Positions 23,027 to 31,473 of a stretch of 64,000 bases of DNA are shown piece after piece. How positions within the stretch are numbered: the stretch's first letter is position 1; every line of letters begins with the position of its first letter. The notes under the pieces were generated by a model. It saw only the letters and a program-made list of their open reading frames with translations, did no database searches and was not told the DNA's origin. The stretch spans positions 62,001-126,000 of the forward strand of contig JAHBUC010000006.1 of the NCBI GenBank assembly GCA_019638275.1, read 5' to 3'. The DNA comes from Cyclobacteriaceae bacterium (GTDB lineage: Bacteria; Bacteroidota; Bacteroidia; Cytophagales; Cyclobacteriaceae). A program made the position numbers and the translations under genes.

Positions 23027-25030
23027 ATGAGTTTTGTGTATCCGACATTTTTGTGGGCCCTGGCAGCGCTTTCCGTTCCCATCATTGTGCACCTTTTCAA
23101 TTTCCGAAAGACACAAAAGATATTTTTCTCCAGTACACGTTTTCTGAAACAAGTGCAGGAGGCAACCTCTGCCAAGCGAAGACTTAAGCATTACCTCATT
23201 CTGGCTTCGCGGCTGTTGTTTCTGTTGTTTTTGGTTCTCGCATTTGCCCAACCTTTCTTACCGGCAGAAGAACAGGTTTCGGCACAACAACAGGTGGTTA
23301 TTGTGCTCGACAATTCCCTGAGCATGTCGGCACCGGTTGGTGAGAAAACCCGTGCGCTTGATGCGGGCATTGCCATGGCCAATCAACTGGTAGAGATTTT
23401 TCCGCAGGATACACGCTTTCAACTCATCACCAATGATTTTGCACCTTTCTCGAATTCGTTCAAAACGAAACCAGAACTTATTGACTTGTTGGCACAAGTA
23501 CGGTTATCGCCATTGAGCAGAACACTTCGGGAGGTGAAGGAGAAAATAGACAACACCAGTGGCTCAGCCATTCAAAAGGAAATTTTCTGGATTTCGGATT
23601 TTCAGAAATCAACACTTGGTGCAGTGCAGTCTGATTTGGTAGATAGTCTGCAACGGTTACACCTCATACCGCTCACCACACAAACACTGGCCAATATTTT
23701 TGTGGACACAGCTTACCTGGAAAATCCCTTTGTAGTCGGAGGCGAAAAAAACACGCTCAGGGTTAAGTTGCGCAATGATGGCAATCGCTCAATCGAACAA
23801 TTGCTCACGAAACTTTCTATCAATGGGGTTCAATCCGGTACAAGCTCGGTGAGCATTCCTGCGCGTGGCAGTGTTACTACTTCATTCGACATTGTTTCCT
23901 CAACTCGGGGCAATAGCCAGGCAGTGATCAGCTTCAATGATTTTCCCGTAAGCTTCGATAATGAATTCTATCTCGCCCTTAACTTTTCAGAAAAAGTGAA
24001 AGTGATTGAGGTAAAGCAAAGTACTGCGCCATCGCCTGTTGAAAAAGTTTTTGGCAATCAGGATGTGTTTACGTTTCGGTCGTACAATTCAGGTAACATT
24101 AACTACTCAGCATTTCAAGAGAGTGACCTGGTAGTTGTGAACGGCCTTGATCGGATTGATGCGGCACTGATTCAAGCCTTGCGCGGATATGTTACGGCAG
24201 GAGGAACGTTGGTAGTCATCCCATCATCTATGCCTGATGTGTCGGCTTATCGTAATCTGTTGGCGCTTCCTAACCTTTTGGTGATGATAGAGGCGGAGGC
24301 TGTTGAACTTGAAACACCGGATTATGCCAATCCTTTCTTTGAAAATATTTTTGAAGAGCGATCGAACCGGTTGATTTTACCGAAAGCCAGGCGTGTGCTC
24401 GATTGGGGTATGGATCGTACAGCCGTTTTGAAATTAAAAAACGACAAACCTTTCTTGTCGCAGTTTGCGCAGGGCGGAAAAGTTTTCTTGTTCGCTTCTC
24501 CGTTGCAAGCTGAATTCACCGATTTCAACGCTAACTTTTTATTTCTGCCGGTTATGTACCGAGTGGCCACTTCCGGAAAAAAAGCCGACTGGAGACCGTA
24601 TTATAAACTGACCGAGACTGTAATCACCATGCGGGTGGATAGCCTGCCCGGAGAAGAACCCATCCGGTTGGCCGGTCAGCAGGAGATTATACCTACTCAG
24701 CGAAAACTTACTGATCGGGTGATATTGGAATTACCCCGGTTCTCGATGCAGGCAGGTTTTTACAGTGCTATTGCCGGAAAAGATACCACCGGCTTGTTCG
24801 CGTTTAACCTGGATAGTCGTGAATCGTTGCTGGAGCAGGTAAGCGCTACCGAGATCAAGCAACTTTTAGGTGGAGGCGATAACATCACCCTTTTTGAGGC
24901 CACTTCAACAGAAACTTTTACTAACGAAATAAAAACAAGATATTTGGGGACTCCATTATGGAAGTATGCGTTAATGCTGGCGCTTTTCTTCCTGTTGGTG
25001 GAGGTAATGCTAATCCGGTTTCTTAAATAG
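23027..25030 (+). CDS. BatA/VWA-like membrane protein
   Basis: The 667-residue protein starts with the conserved BatA N-terminus, two membrane helices around YPTFLWALAALSVPIIVHLF and HYLILASRLLFLLFLVLAFA. A VWA-type domain follows (about 85-240) with VVIVLDNSLSMSA; the metal site is DNSLS. Middle and C-terminal regions contain beta-sandwich segments and a class-I glutamine-amidotransferase-like stretch (LVVVNGLDRIDAALIQALRG). The last 25 residues are a third membrane helix (LWKYALMLALFFLLVEVMLI). Such proteins sit in the inner membrane with a large periplasmic part and are common in Bacteroidota, often beside MoxR genes. Here the next gene is a dihydroorotase homologue after 6 bp. Function unknown. 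Confidence 0.82.
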   Translation: MSFVYPTFLWALAALSVPIIVHLFNFRKTQKIFFSSTRFLKQVQEATSAKRRLKHYLILASRLLFLLFLVLAFAQPFLPAEEQVSAQQQVVIVLDNSLSMSAPVGEKTRALDAGIAMANQLVEIFPQDTRFQLITNDFAPFSNSFKTKPELIDLLAQVRLSPLSRTLREVKEKIDNTSGSAIQKEIFWISDFQKSTLGAVQSDLVDSLQRLHLIPLTTQTLANIFVDTAYLENPFVVGGEKNTLRVKLRNDGNRSIEQLLTKLSINGVQSGTSSVSIPARGSVTTSFDIVSSTRGNSQAVISFNDFPVSFDNEFYLALNFSEKVKVIEVKQSTAPSPVEKVFGNQDVFTFRSYNSGNINYSAFQESDLVVVNGLDRIDAALIQALRGYVTAGGTLVVIPSSMPDVSAYRNLLALPNLLVMIEAEAVELETPDYANPFFENIFEERSNRLILPKARRVLDWGMDRTAVLKLKNDKPFLSQFAQGGKVFLFASPLQAEFTDFNANFLFLPVMYRVATSGKKADWRPYYKLTETVITMRVDSLPGEEPIRLAGQQEIIPTQRKLTDRVILELPRFSMQAGFYSAIAGKDTTGLFAFNLDSRESLLEQVSATEIKQLLGGGDNITLFEATSTETFTNEIKTRYLGTPLWKYALMLALFFLLVEVMLIRFLK

Positions 25031-25036
25031 GGGTTA

Positions 25037-26302
25037 ATGAAAATACTCATCCAGGCAGCCAAAATCCTCGATCCACAGTCCCCCTTTCATAAAAAAGTCA
25101 AAAATATTCTTCTCGTAAACGGCCGTATCACCGAAATAGGGGATAAAAACTATCAGGCAGATAAGGTTATTTCAGCCGAAGGCATGTTGCTCACCCCCGG
25201 TTGGTTCGACCTGGGCACGTTCGTGGGCGATCCGGGCCTGGAGCACAAGGAAGACTTGGAGTCGGTAACCAAAACCGCTGCGGCTGGGGGCTTTACAGAA
25301 ATTGCGGTGCTGCCCAATACAGTTCCCGCCATCCAAACCAAAAATGATGTTAACTACCTGACCCGCTACAACGATAACCGATTGGTGCAGGTGCATGCGC
25401 TGGCTTCGGTAACACGCGATAATAAAGGCGAAGAACTTACCGAGATGATCGACCTGCACGAGGCAGGAGCAGTTGGTTTTACCGATGGCCTGAAAACCAT
25501 CTGGCATACCGACATTTTTTTAAAGGCACTTCAATACCTGCAAAAGTTTAACGGTGTGTTAATCGATCATCCGGAAGATGTGTGGTTAAACATGTTTGGA
25601 CAAATGCACGAAGGCGTTCAAAGCACCATGCTGGGTTTGAAAGGCATGCCACGCATTGCCGAAGAAGTGGCCATTCACCGCAACCTGGATTTGTTACAAT
25701 ACGCTGGCGGAAGGTTACACATCGCCAGGCTTTCTTCTGCACGTTCCGTAAACCTGATTCGCAGCGCGAAGAAAAAACTTCCGCTGACTTGCGATATAAC
25801 CGCATACCAACCCCTGCTCGATGATTCCATGCTGGCAGGTTTCGATACGAATTATAAAGTGAATCCACCACTACGCGAAAAGCGCGACAAAGACGCGTTG
25901 ATCCGCGGATTGAATGATGGCACCATCGATGTGATTTGTTCCGGACATGTACCGCAGGATGAAGAAAGCAAAAACCTGGAGTTCGATCATGCCGATCACG
26001 GCATCATCAATCTTCAAACCTTTGCCGCCAACCTGGTGTCACTTTCAAAAGTGGTGGATTGGGCAACATTGCTTGAAAAAGTTACGGTAGCTCCCCGCAA
26101 GGTGTTGAACATCGAGACACCTGTCATCGATATTGAAACGAAAGCTAACCTTACCTTGCTTGATCCGGCACGCGAGTGGCACTTGGATGAAAAGACAAAT
26201 CTGAGTAAGTCAAAAAATTCACCCTGGTTTGGACAAACGCTTACCGGCAAAGTGGTAGCCGTTTTCAACAACACCAAACATTGGTTCGATAATACATTAT
26301 GA
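25037..26302 (+). CDS. Dihydroorotase-like protein lacking metal ligands (probably inactive)
   Basis: The 421-residue amidohydrolase-fold protein aligns with type I dihydroorotases through LLTPGWFDLGTFVGDPGLEH, KEDLESVTKTAAAGGFTEIA and VLPNTVPAIQTKNDV, and in the C-terminal barrel. Key positions differ: HxH of DxHVHLRxPG is GTF, the TPHH metal ligands are TAYQ (in CDITAYQPLL), and the catalytic Asp of DHAPH is Gly (CSGHVPQ). His is kept in LHIARLSSA. It therefore resembles the catalytically dead PyrC'-type homologues that serve as scaffolds for aspartate transcarbamoylase in some bacteria. It could also have another reaction. It starts 6 bp after the BatA-like gene and overlaps the DUF4199 gene by 4 bp. 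Confidence 0.8.
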   Translation: MKILIQAAKILDPQSPFHKKVKNILLVNGRITEIGDKNYQADKVISAEGMLLTPGWFDLGTFVGDPGLEHKEDLESVTKTAAAGGFTEIAVLPNTVPAIQTKNDVNYLTRYNDNRLVQVHALASVTRDNKGEELTEMIDLHEAGAVGFTDGLKTIWHTDIFLKALQYLQKFNGVLIDHPEDVWLNMFGQMHEGVQSTMLGLKGMPRIAEEVAIHRNLDLLQYAGGRLHIARLSSARSVNLIRSAKKKLPLTCDITAYQPLLDDSMLAGFDTNYKVNPPLREKRDKDALIRGLNDGTIDVICSGHVPQDEESKNLEFDHADHGIINLQTFAANLVSLSKVVDWATLLEKVTVAPRKVLNIETPVIDIETKANLTLLDPAREWHLDEKTNLSKSKNSPWFGQTLTGKVVAVFNNTKHWFDNTL

Positions 26303-26829
26303 GAAAGCCGTCACCCCTTTTTACCATTGCGGTTCGCTATGGCGCAGTTGCGGCTGTGCTATCAATTGCATTGAATATTGCGATGTTCTATATGAATCGC
26401 CACCCGGTTATGATTTCGCCTTATCTTGACTTTCGGGTTTTTCTGTACGGGATTTTCATTTTTTTTAGTTTGAAAGAGTACCGCGATTTTCACAACGAAG
26501 GTGCGCTGCATTTTTTTCAGGGCATGTTCGGGAGTTTTGTATTAGTAGCCACAGCGGGGGTTTTAGGGTCAATTTTGTACCGCATTTTTGGTGCGTTTGA
26601 AACAAATTTTATCCCGGAATACATCAGACTGATGACGGAATACCTGAAATCAGCCCCGGAAGATGAGGTAGCGCGGGTAGGAAAAGAAACCATTGAGCGT
26701 AATTTACAAGCCCTACCTTCTACTAATATGGGGCAAATCGCTACGTTGTACCTGGTTCAGAGCTTCGGTATCGGTTTGTTTATTAGTATAATCATGTCTG
26801 TTATTTTAAGAAAACAACCAAAACCCTAA
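26299..26829 (+). CDS. DUF4199 membrane protein, copy 1
   Basis: The 176-residue protein has four membrane helices: about residues 8-30, 42-58 (VFLYGIFIFFSLKEYRDF), 73-95 and 150-170 (LVQSFGIGLFISIIMSVIL). The RxxYGxxxxxxS-type start and the FFSLKEYRDFHNEGALHFFQG segment between helices two and three are those of DUF4199, a small Bacteroidota membrane family. A hydrophilic loop (105-145) faces the periplasm or cytoplasm. It overlaps the dihydroorotase-like gene by 4 bp and lies 5 bp before a second DUF4199 gene. The close linkage to a glycosyltransferase downstream suggests envelope or lipid-linked sugar metabolism. No function is proven. Confidence 0.8.
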   Translation: MRKPSPLFTIAVRYGAVAAVLSIALNIAMFYMNRHPVMISPYLDFRVFLYGIFIFFSLKEYRDFHNEGALHFFQGMFGSFVLVATAGVLGSILYRIFGAFETNFIPEYIRLMTEYLKSAPEDEVARVGKETIERNLQALPSTNMGQIATLYLVQSFGIGLFISIIMSVILRKQPKP

Positions 26830-26834
26830 TCGTT

Positions 26835-27392
26835 ATGGAAGATCAAGTTCAAGAAAGCAATGCCTCATGGTTTAAAGATGCAGCAAAAAATGGCCTCATA
26901 CTCGGTGCTATTCACATTGTTGTTATGCTTTTGCTATACATGCTCCTGCCAAGCAAGCTGACCGGTTTTTCGTATGTATTTTTTATACTCGTATTAAATT
27001 TTGGCTTTACCATATATATGGGCAACCAATGGAGAAAACAGGTGGGCGGATTTCTGGATTATGGAGCAGCGTTTAAGTATGCTTTTATTTTGTTGCTTAT
27101 CAATGGAATAACTGGGATTATTTTTTCGGCTCTCCTGTTAGTTATTGATCCCACTTATCCTGATGTAATGGCTGAGTCACAACTTAATACATCGATTTAT
27201 TGGGCACAGAAATTTGGAGCGCCAGAAGATGCATTGGAACAAATGCGCGATCAGTTTGATCCTGAAGCAGTGACAAAACGCTTTGGTTTTATGGGATTAT
27301 TAACAAGTCTGGGTGTAGGAGTTATATTGTATGCGATCGGTGCATTAATTATGGCTATCTTTATACGAAAGAATCAACCTGAAATGATTTAA
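26835..27392 (+). CDS. DUF4199 membrane protein, copy 2
   Basis: The 185-residue protein has four membrane helices, at about residues 17-38, 41-60, 78-100 and 152-175. The core GFLDYGAAFKYAFILLLING aligns in position with GALHFFQGMFGSFVLVATAG of copy 1. The sequences have diverged strongly, so the pair is an old duplication or an obligate heterodimer. The stop codon overlaps the start of the glycosyltransferase gene by one base (TAATG), which argues for translational coupling. A DUF4199 protein next to this type of glycosyltransferase is, as far as I recall, a recurrent arrangement in Bacteroidota. Confidence 0.82.
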   Translation: MEDQVQESNASWFKDAAKNGLILGAIHIVVMLLLYMLLPSKLTGFSYVFFILVLNFGFTIYMGNQWRKQVGGFLDYGAAFKYAFILLLINGITGIIFSALLLVIDPTYPDVMAESQLNTSIYWAQKFGAPEDALEQMRDQFDPEAVTKRFGFMGLLTSLGVGVILYAIGALIMAIFIRKNQPEMI

Positions 27393-28405
27393 TGCACCAT
27401 CCCCAAATATCAATAGTCATTCCTGTACTGGACGAGGAAGAATCGCTCCAGGAATTAAGTGATTGGATTAGCCGTGTGATGAAAGCGCACGGCTATTCTT
27501 ATGAAGTACTGTTTGTAGATGATGGCAGCACGGATAATTCATGGAGAAAAATTCAGGAGATCAGTGCGTCAAACCCGAGTTTTAAGGGTGTTAGATTCAA
27601 TCGCAACTATGGGAAGTCTGCCGCACTTCACACTGCCTTTCAAACGGTGCAAGGTGATGTGGTCATTACCATGGATGCCGACTTGCAGGATAGTCCGGAT
27701 GAAATTCCGGCACTGTATGATATGATCCGGAAAGAAGGTTTTCAACTCGTTTCGGGTTGGAAGAAAAAGCGTAACGACCCGATTTCGAAAACAATCCCTT
27801 CACGGTTTTTCAATTACGTTACCCGGCTGATGTCGGGTATTAAGCTGCATGATTTCAATTGCGGCTTGAAAGCATACAACAAAGCGGTAGTAAAAAATAT
27901 TTCCGTGTACGGAGAAATGCATCGCTACATTCCGGTAATAGCGAAGTGGGCCGGGTTTAAAAAAATTGGTGAGAAGGTAGTGGAGCATCGCGAACGCAAA
28001 TACGGCCATACCAAATTCGGACTCGAACGTTTTGTGCGCGGCTTTCTGGATTTGATTACGATTATGTTTGTAGGCCGTTTTGCCTTACGGCCGATGCACT
28101 TTTTCGGGACGTTAGGTTCGTTGTCTTTTCTGGCCGGATTTATTTTTACCGGCAAGCTGATCTGGGATAAAATCGACTCCATTTATTTTTCACACGTTCC
28201 GCTCAAGCGTGAGATCACCCAACAACCCGGTTTTTACCTCGCCCTTGTCGCCCTTGTTATTGGCGTACAACTTTTTGTTACCGGTTTTCTGGCTGAGTTG
28301 ATTACGCGTCAATCCTTATCAAAGAGAGATTACCTCGTAATTGATAAAGCCGGCATTGATGAGCTTCCTGCGGGTTCAAAAATGAAATTGGTGGCCAATC
28401 AGTGA
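27392..28405 (+). CDS. GT2 glycosyltransferase, DPM1/GtrB-like
   Basis: The 337-residue membrane-associated protein has a GT-A domain (about 1-230) with ISIVIPVLDEEESLQEL, VDDGSTDNSW and the DxD motif MDADLQDSPDEIP. GVRFNRNYGKSAALHTAFQ and HDFNCGLKAYNKAVV complete the dolichol/polyprenol-phosphate sugar transferase pattern. Two membrane helices follow (about 232-260 and 280-305). It would transfer a sugar from a nucleotide donor to undecaprenyl phosphate on the inner face of the membrane, feeding envelope glycan or lipid modification. It is translationally coupled to the DUF4199 gene upstream. The exact sugar cannot be read from the sequence. Confidence 0.9.
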   Translation: MHHPQISIVIPVLDEEESLQELSDWISRVMKAHGYSYEVLFVDDGSTDNSWRKIQEISASNPSFKGVRFNRNYGKSAALHTAFQTVQGDVVITMDADLQDSPDEIPALYDMIRKEGFQLVSGWKKKRNDPISKTIPSRFFNYVTRLMSGIKLHDFNCGLKAYNKAVVKNISVYGEMHRYIPVIAKWAGFKKIGEKVVEHRERKYGHTKFGLERFVRGFLDLITIMFVGRFALRPMHFFGTLGSLSFLAGFIFTGKLIWDKIDSIYFSHVPLKREITQQPGFYLALVALVIGVQLFVTGFLAELITRQSLSKRDYLVIDKAGIDELPAGSKMKLVANQ

Positions 28406-28409
28406 TTCA

Positions 28410-29024
28410 ATGCGTTGGTTTTTGCTAATTATTCTGGCTTTACTTGGTTTTAACCTATTCGGACAAAATGGATATGTTAAAGTCAGTAGAGACTCCACTA
28501 TAATTGGGTTTATTAAGCGCTACACTTCGCACATGGATGGCAGCAGAGGCCTGGAAGTATGGCGAACTAAAAAAGATCCGCAACCGATCAGAGTAAAGAC
28601 GTCTTCTATTTATGAATATGCCATCAAAAAGGACACCTTTCGGATATTGTATGATTTTTCTCCGTTTACAAGTGAAAACATTTACTTTGAGTTTGTCGAA
28701 GCACAGGTTATTTCTACCGGCAAAGTGACCCTACTAAAAATTGACGCTTTATGCGATCTTAAAAGAGACACTCAGTCGATTATGATCAATTCAGGAGGAG
28801 GTTCAGTTTCAGTAATGACTTTTCGTAATGATAATTTCACGTATGTTCTTGAGGAGCCGGTTACTGACTACTTGCAAGCACTTCCATATGAACAACAAAA
28901 ACTATTTGAAGTGTTGAAGGATTTTTTTCCTGAACGTTATCTTATCCGTTACAAGGAGGAGAAGGGCGCGATTACATATTCAAAAGTTCCAGCCTTGGTA
29001 AAATTGTACAATTCTGTCAGGTAA
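28410..29024 (+). CDS. Exported protein of unknown function
   Basis: The 204-residue precursor has a signal peptide (residues 1-19, ending LFGQ). The mature part starts GYVKVSRDSTIIGFIKRYTS and is mostly beta strands, followed by a short helix at QALPYEQQKLFEVLKDFF. I do not recognise the family. The gene lies 4 bp after the glycosyltransferase and 5 bp before a VOC gene, so it is inside the long co-directional run. Base composition is slightly AT-richer than its neighbours. A periplasmic or surface location is likely. Confidence 0.6.
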   Translation: MRWFLLIILALLGFNLFGQNGYVKVSRDSTIIGFIKRYTSHMDGSRGLEVWRTKKDPQPIRVKTSSIYEYAIKKDTFRILYDFSPFTSENIYFEFVEAQVISTGKVTLLKIDALCDLKRDTQSIMINSGGGSVSVMTFRNDNFTYVLEEPVTDYLQALPYEQQKLFEVLKDFFPERYLIRYKEEKGAITYSKVPALVKLYNSVR

Positions 29025-29029
29025 TTTCT

Positions 29030-29419
29030 ATGAAACAAGAACTTGCAGCTATTTCGCTGGTAGTCGATGACTACGACAAGGCCATCAAGTTCTATACCGA
29101 GAAATTAAACTTCAGATTAATAGAGGACACACCACTTTCTGAAACCAAACGCTGGGTTCGCGTAGCGCCTCCAGGCTCAATAGGTTGCTCTATCCTGCTG
29201 GCCAAGGCCTCAACTGAGGAGCAAGCGAGTCGCGTAGGAAATCAAACCGGTGGGCGGGTATTTCTATTTCTGCATACCGATGATTTTTATCGCGACTATG
29301 AAAATCTGAAACGAAATAATGTACTCATTGTACGCGAGCCCTCGGTTGAGGAGTACGGTACTGTTGCTGTTTTTTCTGATCTATATGGAAATCTGTGGGA
29401 CTTGATCCAGCCAGCGTGA
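29030..29419 (+). CDS. VOC-family (glyoxalase/bleomycin-resistance fold) protein, copy 1
   Basis: The 129-residue protein has the two beta-alpha-beta-beta-beta modules of the vicinal oxygen chelate fold: AAISLVVDDYDKAIKFYTEK with LNFRLIED first, and GGRVFLFLHTDDFYRDYENL and GTVAVFSDLYGNLWDLIQP second. The C-terminal sequence DLYGNLWDLI is common to many members. Metal-binding residues are not clearly complete. Such proteins bind small molecules or detoxify electrophiles, and no specific substrate is implied. It is inside the long run of genes, 5 bp after the unknown exported protein. A -7 like box (TAATTTTG, 29443-29450) for the next gene lies just after its stop. Confidence 0.83.
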   Translation: MKQELAAISLVVDDYDKAIKFYTEKLNFRLIEDTPLSETKRWVRVAPPGSIGCSILLAKASTEEQASRVGNQTGGRVFLFLHTDDFYRDYENLKRNNVLIVREPSVEEYGTVAVFSDLYGNLWDLIQPA

Positions 29420-29468
29420 CATGTTTAGTTAGTAGAAGTTGTTAATTTTGGAATAAATTATTTTTCCT

Positions 29469-30620
29469 ATGGCAAAGTTTCTTATTGTTTTCTTAATGCT
29501 GATTTCTCCACTAATGTGCCTTAGTCAAGATAAATACTCTGATGGTGAATTACTTTTTTCTGATTCCCAAGTCAAAGTGTCAATTATGATACAAAAGGAA
29601 AGAGAATATTTCGTAAAGATCAAAGCAAGTATTGACGGCAATGAAAAGGTTTATTTCCCCTCAGATATTAGTGGCTACAAACTATCAAACGGTGAAATGT
29701 ATGTATCAAGGGAAATTTTAAGGAATGATCTTTATTCTTGGGTTTTTTTAAAGGTTCTTGTTAAAGGATCAGCAAATCTGTATTCGTTTTATAGTTCATC
29801 GGATGGCGAGATCTATTTTCTTGAAGTAAAAGATGAGTTTGTCGAATTAAAAGTCGACAATAGATTATCAGGCATTCTCTACACTAAGCTTTCAGATTGT
29901 GAGGCTGTGGGAAATTCAATTTCAGGGGGACAAAGAATCTCAAGTCTTAGCCAGTTAATGAAAACGGTTAATAAATATAATCAATGTGTTGATCCTCTAA
30001 ATGATAGTTATTCTTTTGACAAAAAAAATAAGTTGGAATTGACAATAGGCGCGTCTGTTTCTGGTTTGCTAAATAACTTTGTTAAAAATGGAGATAATAG
30101 TTATTATAAAGATGGTTGGGTTGTTAATGATTATAAGCCTGGAATAGCTCCTTCATTATTTATAGATATTCGGTTAGCTAATTTTCTTTCCTTTCAGCCT
30201 GAAGCATTTTATATTGTTCGGAAATTCGCCAATGATAGCATAAAGAATCCGATTAATATGTCGACCTATGAAGTGCTTGATTTTTCTTTTAAGTCAGTCC
30301 AGCTCAATTTTCCTCTTAAATATCGTATTATTTTAAGTCAGGCCGATCTTTATTTCAAAGCAGGATTCACTTATGATCTTCTTATGGATGTTGAAGTGAA
30401 TCGAGAAACATTCGGGTTTTCCTATACACGGGAACTTTTTCTCGAGAAGACCGGACTAGGACTGAATTTCGGTTTGGGATATTCGCGATATATTTCAGCC
30501 GGACGATTGGATTTTCATTTAGGATATTCACGATTGGTATATACATCAACGTTTGGGAAGTTTAATGTTAATGCTTTAGCAATTGGGACAAGTTGGGCAT
30601 TTCCTATAAGGCAGCAGTAA
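29469..30620 (+). CDS. Outer-membrane beta-barrel-like protein
   Basis: The 383-residue precursor has a signal peptide (about residues 1-20, ending MCLSQ). Its first half is beta-rich with a hydrophilic region, and its second half carries alternating amphipathic strands typical of porin-like (PorT/OMP_b-brl) barrels: LTIGASVSGLLNNF, SLFIDIRLANFLSFQPEAFY, DFHLGYSRLVY, ending GTSWAFPIRQQ. The family is not recognised beyond that. A TAATTTTG box at 29443-29450 may serve as its own promoter. It is clearly more AT-rich than the surrounding genes, which may point to a later acquisition. Likely an outer-membrane protein. Confidence 0.65.
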   Translation: MAKFLIVFLMLISPLMCLSQDKYSDGELLFSDSQVKVSIMIQKEREYFVKIKASIDGNEKVYFPSDISGYKLSNGEMYVSREILRNDLYSWVFLKVLVKGSANLYSFYSSSDGEIYFLEVKDEFVELKVDNRLSGILYTKLSDCEAVGNSISGGQRISSLSQLMKTVNKYNQCVDPLNDSYSFDKKNKLELTIGASVSGLLNNFVKNGDNSYYKDGWVVNDYKPGIAPSLFIDIRLANFLSFQPEAFYIVRKFANDSIKNPINMSTYEVLDFSFKSVQLNFPLKYRIILSQADLYFKAGFTYDLLMDVEVNRETFGFSYTRELFLEKTGLGLNFGLGYSRYISAGRLDFHLGYSRLVYTSTFGKFNVNALAIGTSWAFPIRQQ

Positions 30621-30633
30621 CCACTGAAAGAAT

Positions 30634-31440
30634 CTGAAAATCATTAAATCAATATTCCGCCTAATTATTTCATTCACAGTAGTATATCTATTAGCTTCTT
30701 TACTGTTTTATTTTTTGCAGGACAAATTTATTTTTCAGGGTACGCCACTGAAACAGAATTTCGAATACTCGTTTAACGAGCCGTTCAAGGAACACGATAT
30801 CACCATGTCGGATGGTGTTGTTTTGAATGTGCTTCATTTTATATCCACCATTGATTCCAAAGGGCTCATTCTTTATTTCCACGGCAATGCCGATAACCTT
30901 TCGCGTTGGGGTACTTATGCCCCTGACTTTACAAAACTTGGTTATGATGTGCTAATGATGGATTATCGGGGATACGGTAAAAGCGGGGGTGTTCCAACTG
31001 AACAACTGTTGTATAAGGATGCGGAGGAGTTGATGCGATGGACAAACGAAAATATTAAACACGACCGGTTGGTTATTTACGGACGGTCGCTGGGCGCTGC
31101 GGTAGCTTCTCATCTCGCATCGGAAGCACAGCCATATAAATTGATTTTGGAAACGCCCTTCGATGAAATCGGAAATGTGGCTCACCCCGTTTTTTATCCG
31201 ATCATCCGGTTGGCTCCGCAACGATTTGTGTTTTCGAATAAGGAGCATCTGAAAAAAGTTGAGGCTCCTGTAGTAGTCATTCATGGAACGGACGATTGGA
31301 TTGTGCCCTTGTCTTCTGCTGAAAAGCTTAGGCCTTTTCTTAAACCAGGCGATGAATTTGTAATCATTGAAGGGGGCGGCCATCATGATCTCAACACGTA
31401 TCCCGAATTTCATCGCGTACTGGAACGCCACCTGTGGTAG
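30634..31440 (+). CDS. Alpha/beta hydrolase, membrane-anchored, copy 1 (start codon CTG?)
   Basis: The conserved part reads from about 30715, but the frame is open back to 30628. It encodes an N-terminal membrane anchor (SIFRLIISFTVVYLLASLLF) that matches the anchor of the neighbouring copy. CTG at 30634 (CTG AAA ATC ATT) would give 268 residues, exactly the length of copy 2. An internal TTG at 30715 would give a protein without the anchor. The hydrolase fold has the nucleophile elbow YGRSLGAAVA, the acid in HGTDDWIVP and the base in GGGHHDL. It resembles BEM46/ABHD13-like esterases, facing the periplasm. It lies 14 bp after the outer-membrane gene and 33 bp before its paralogue. Confidence 0.82.
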   Translation: MKIIKSIFRLIISFTVVYLLASLLFYFLQDKFIFQGTPLKQNFEYSFNEPFKEHDITMSDGVVLNVLHFISTIDSKGLILYFHGNADNLSRWGTYAPDFTKLGYDVLMMDYRGYGKSGGVPTEQLLYKDAEELMRWTNENIKHDRLVIYGRSLGAAVASHLASEAQPYKLILETPFDEIGNVAHPVFYPIIRLAPQRFVFSNKEHLKKVEAPVVVIHGTDDWIVPLSSAEKLRPFLKPGDEFVIIEGGGHHDLNTYPEFHRVLERHLW

Positions 31441-31473
31441 CAATACCCGTTATATTTTTTAACTTGGTATTTC

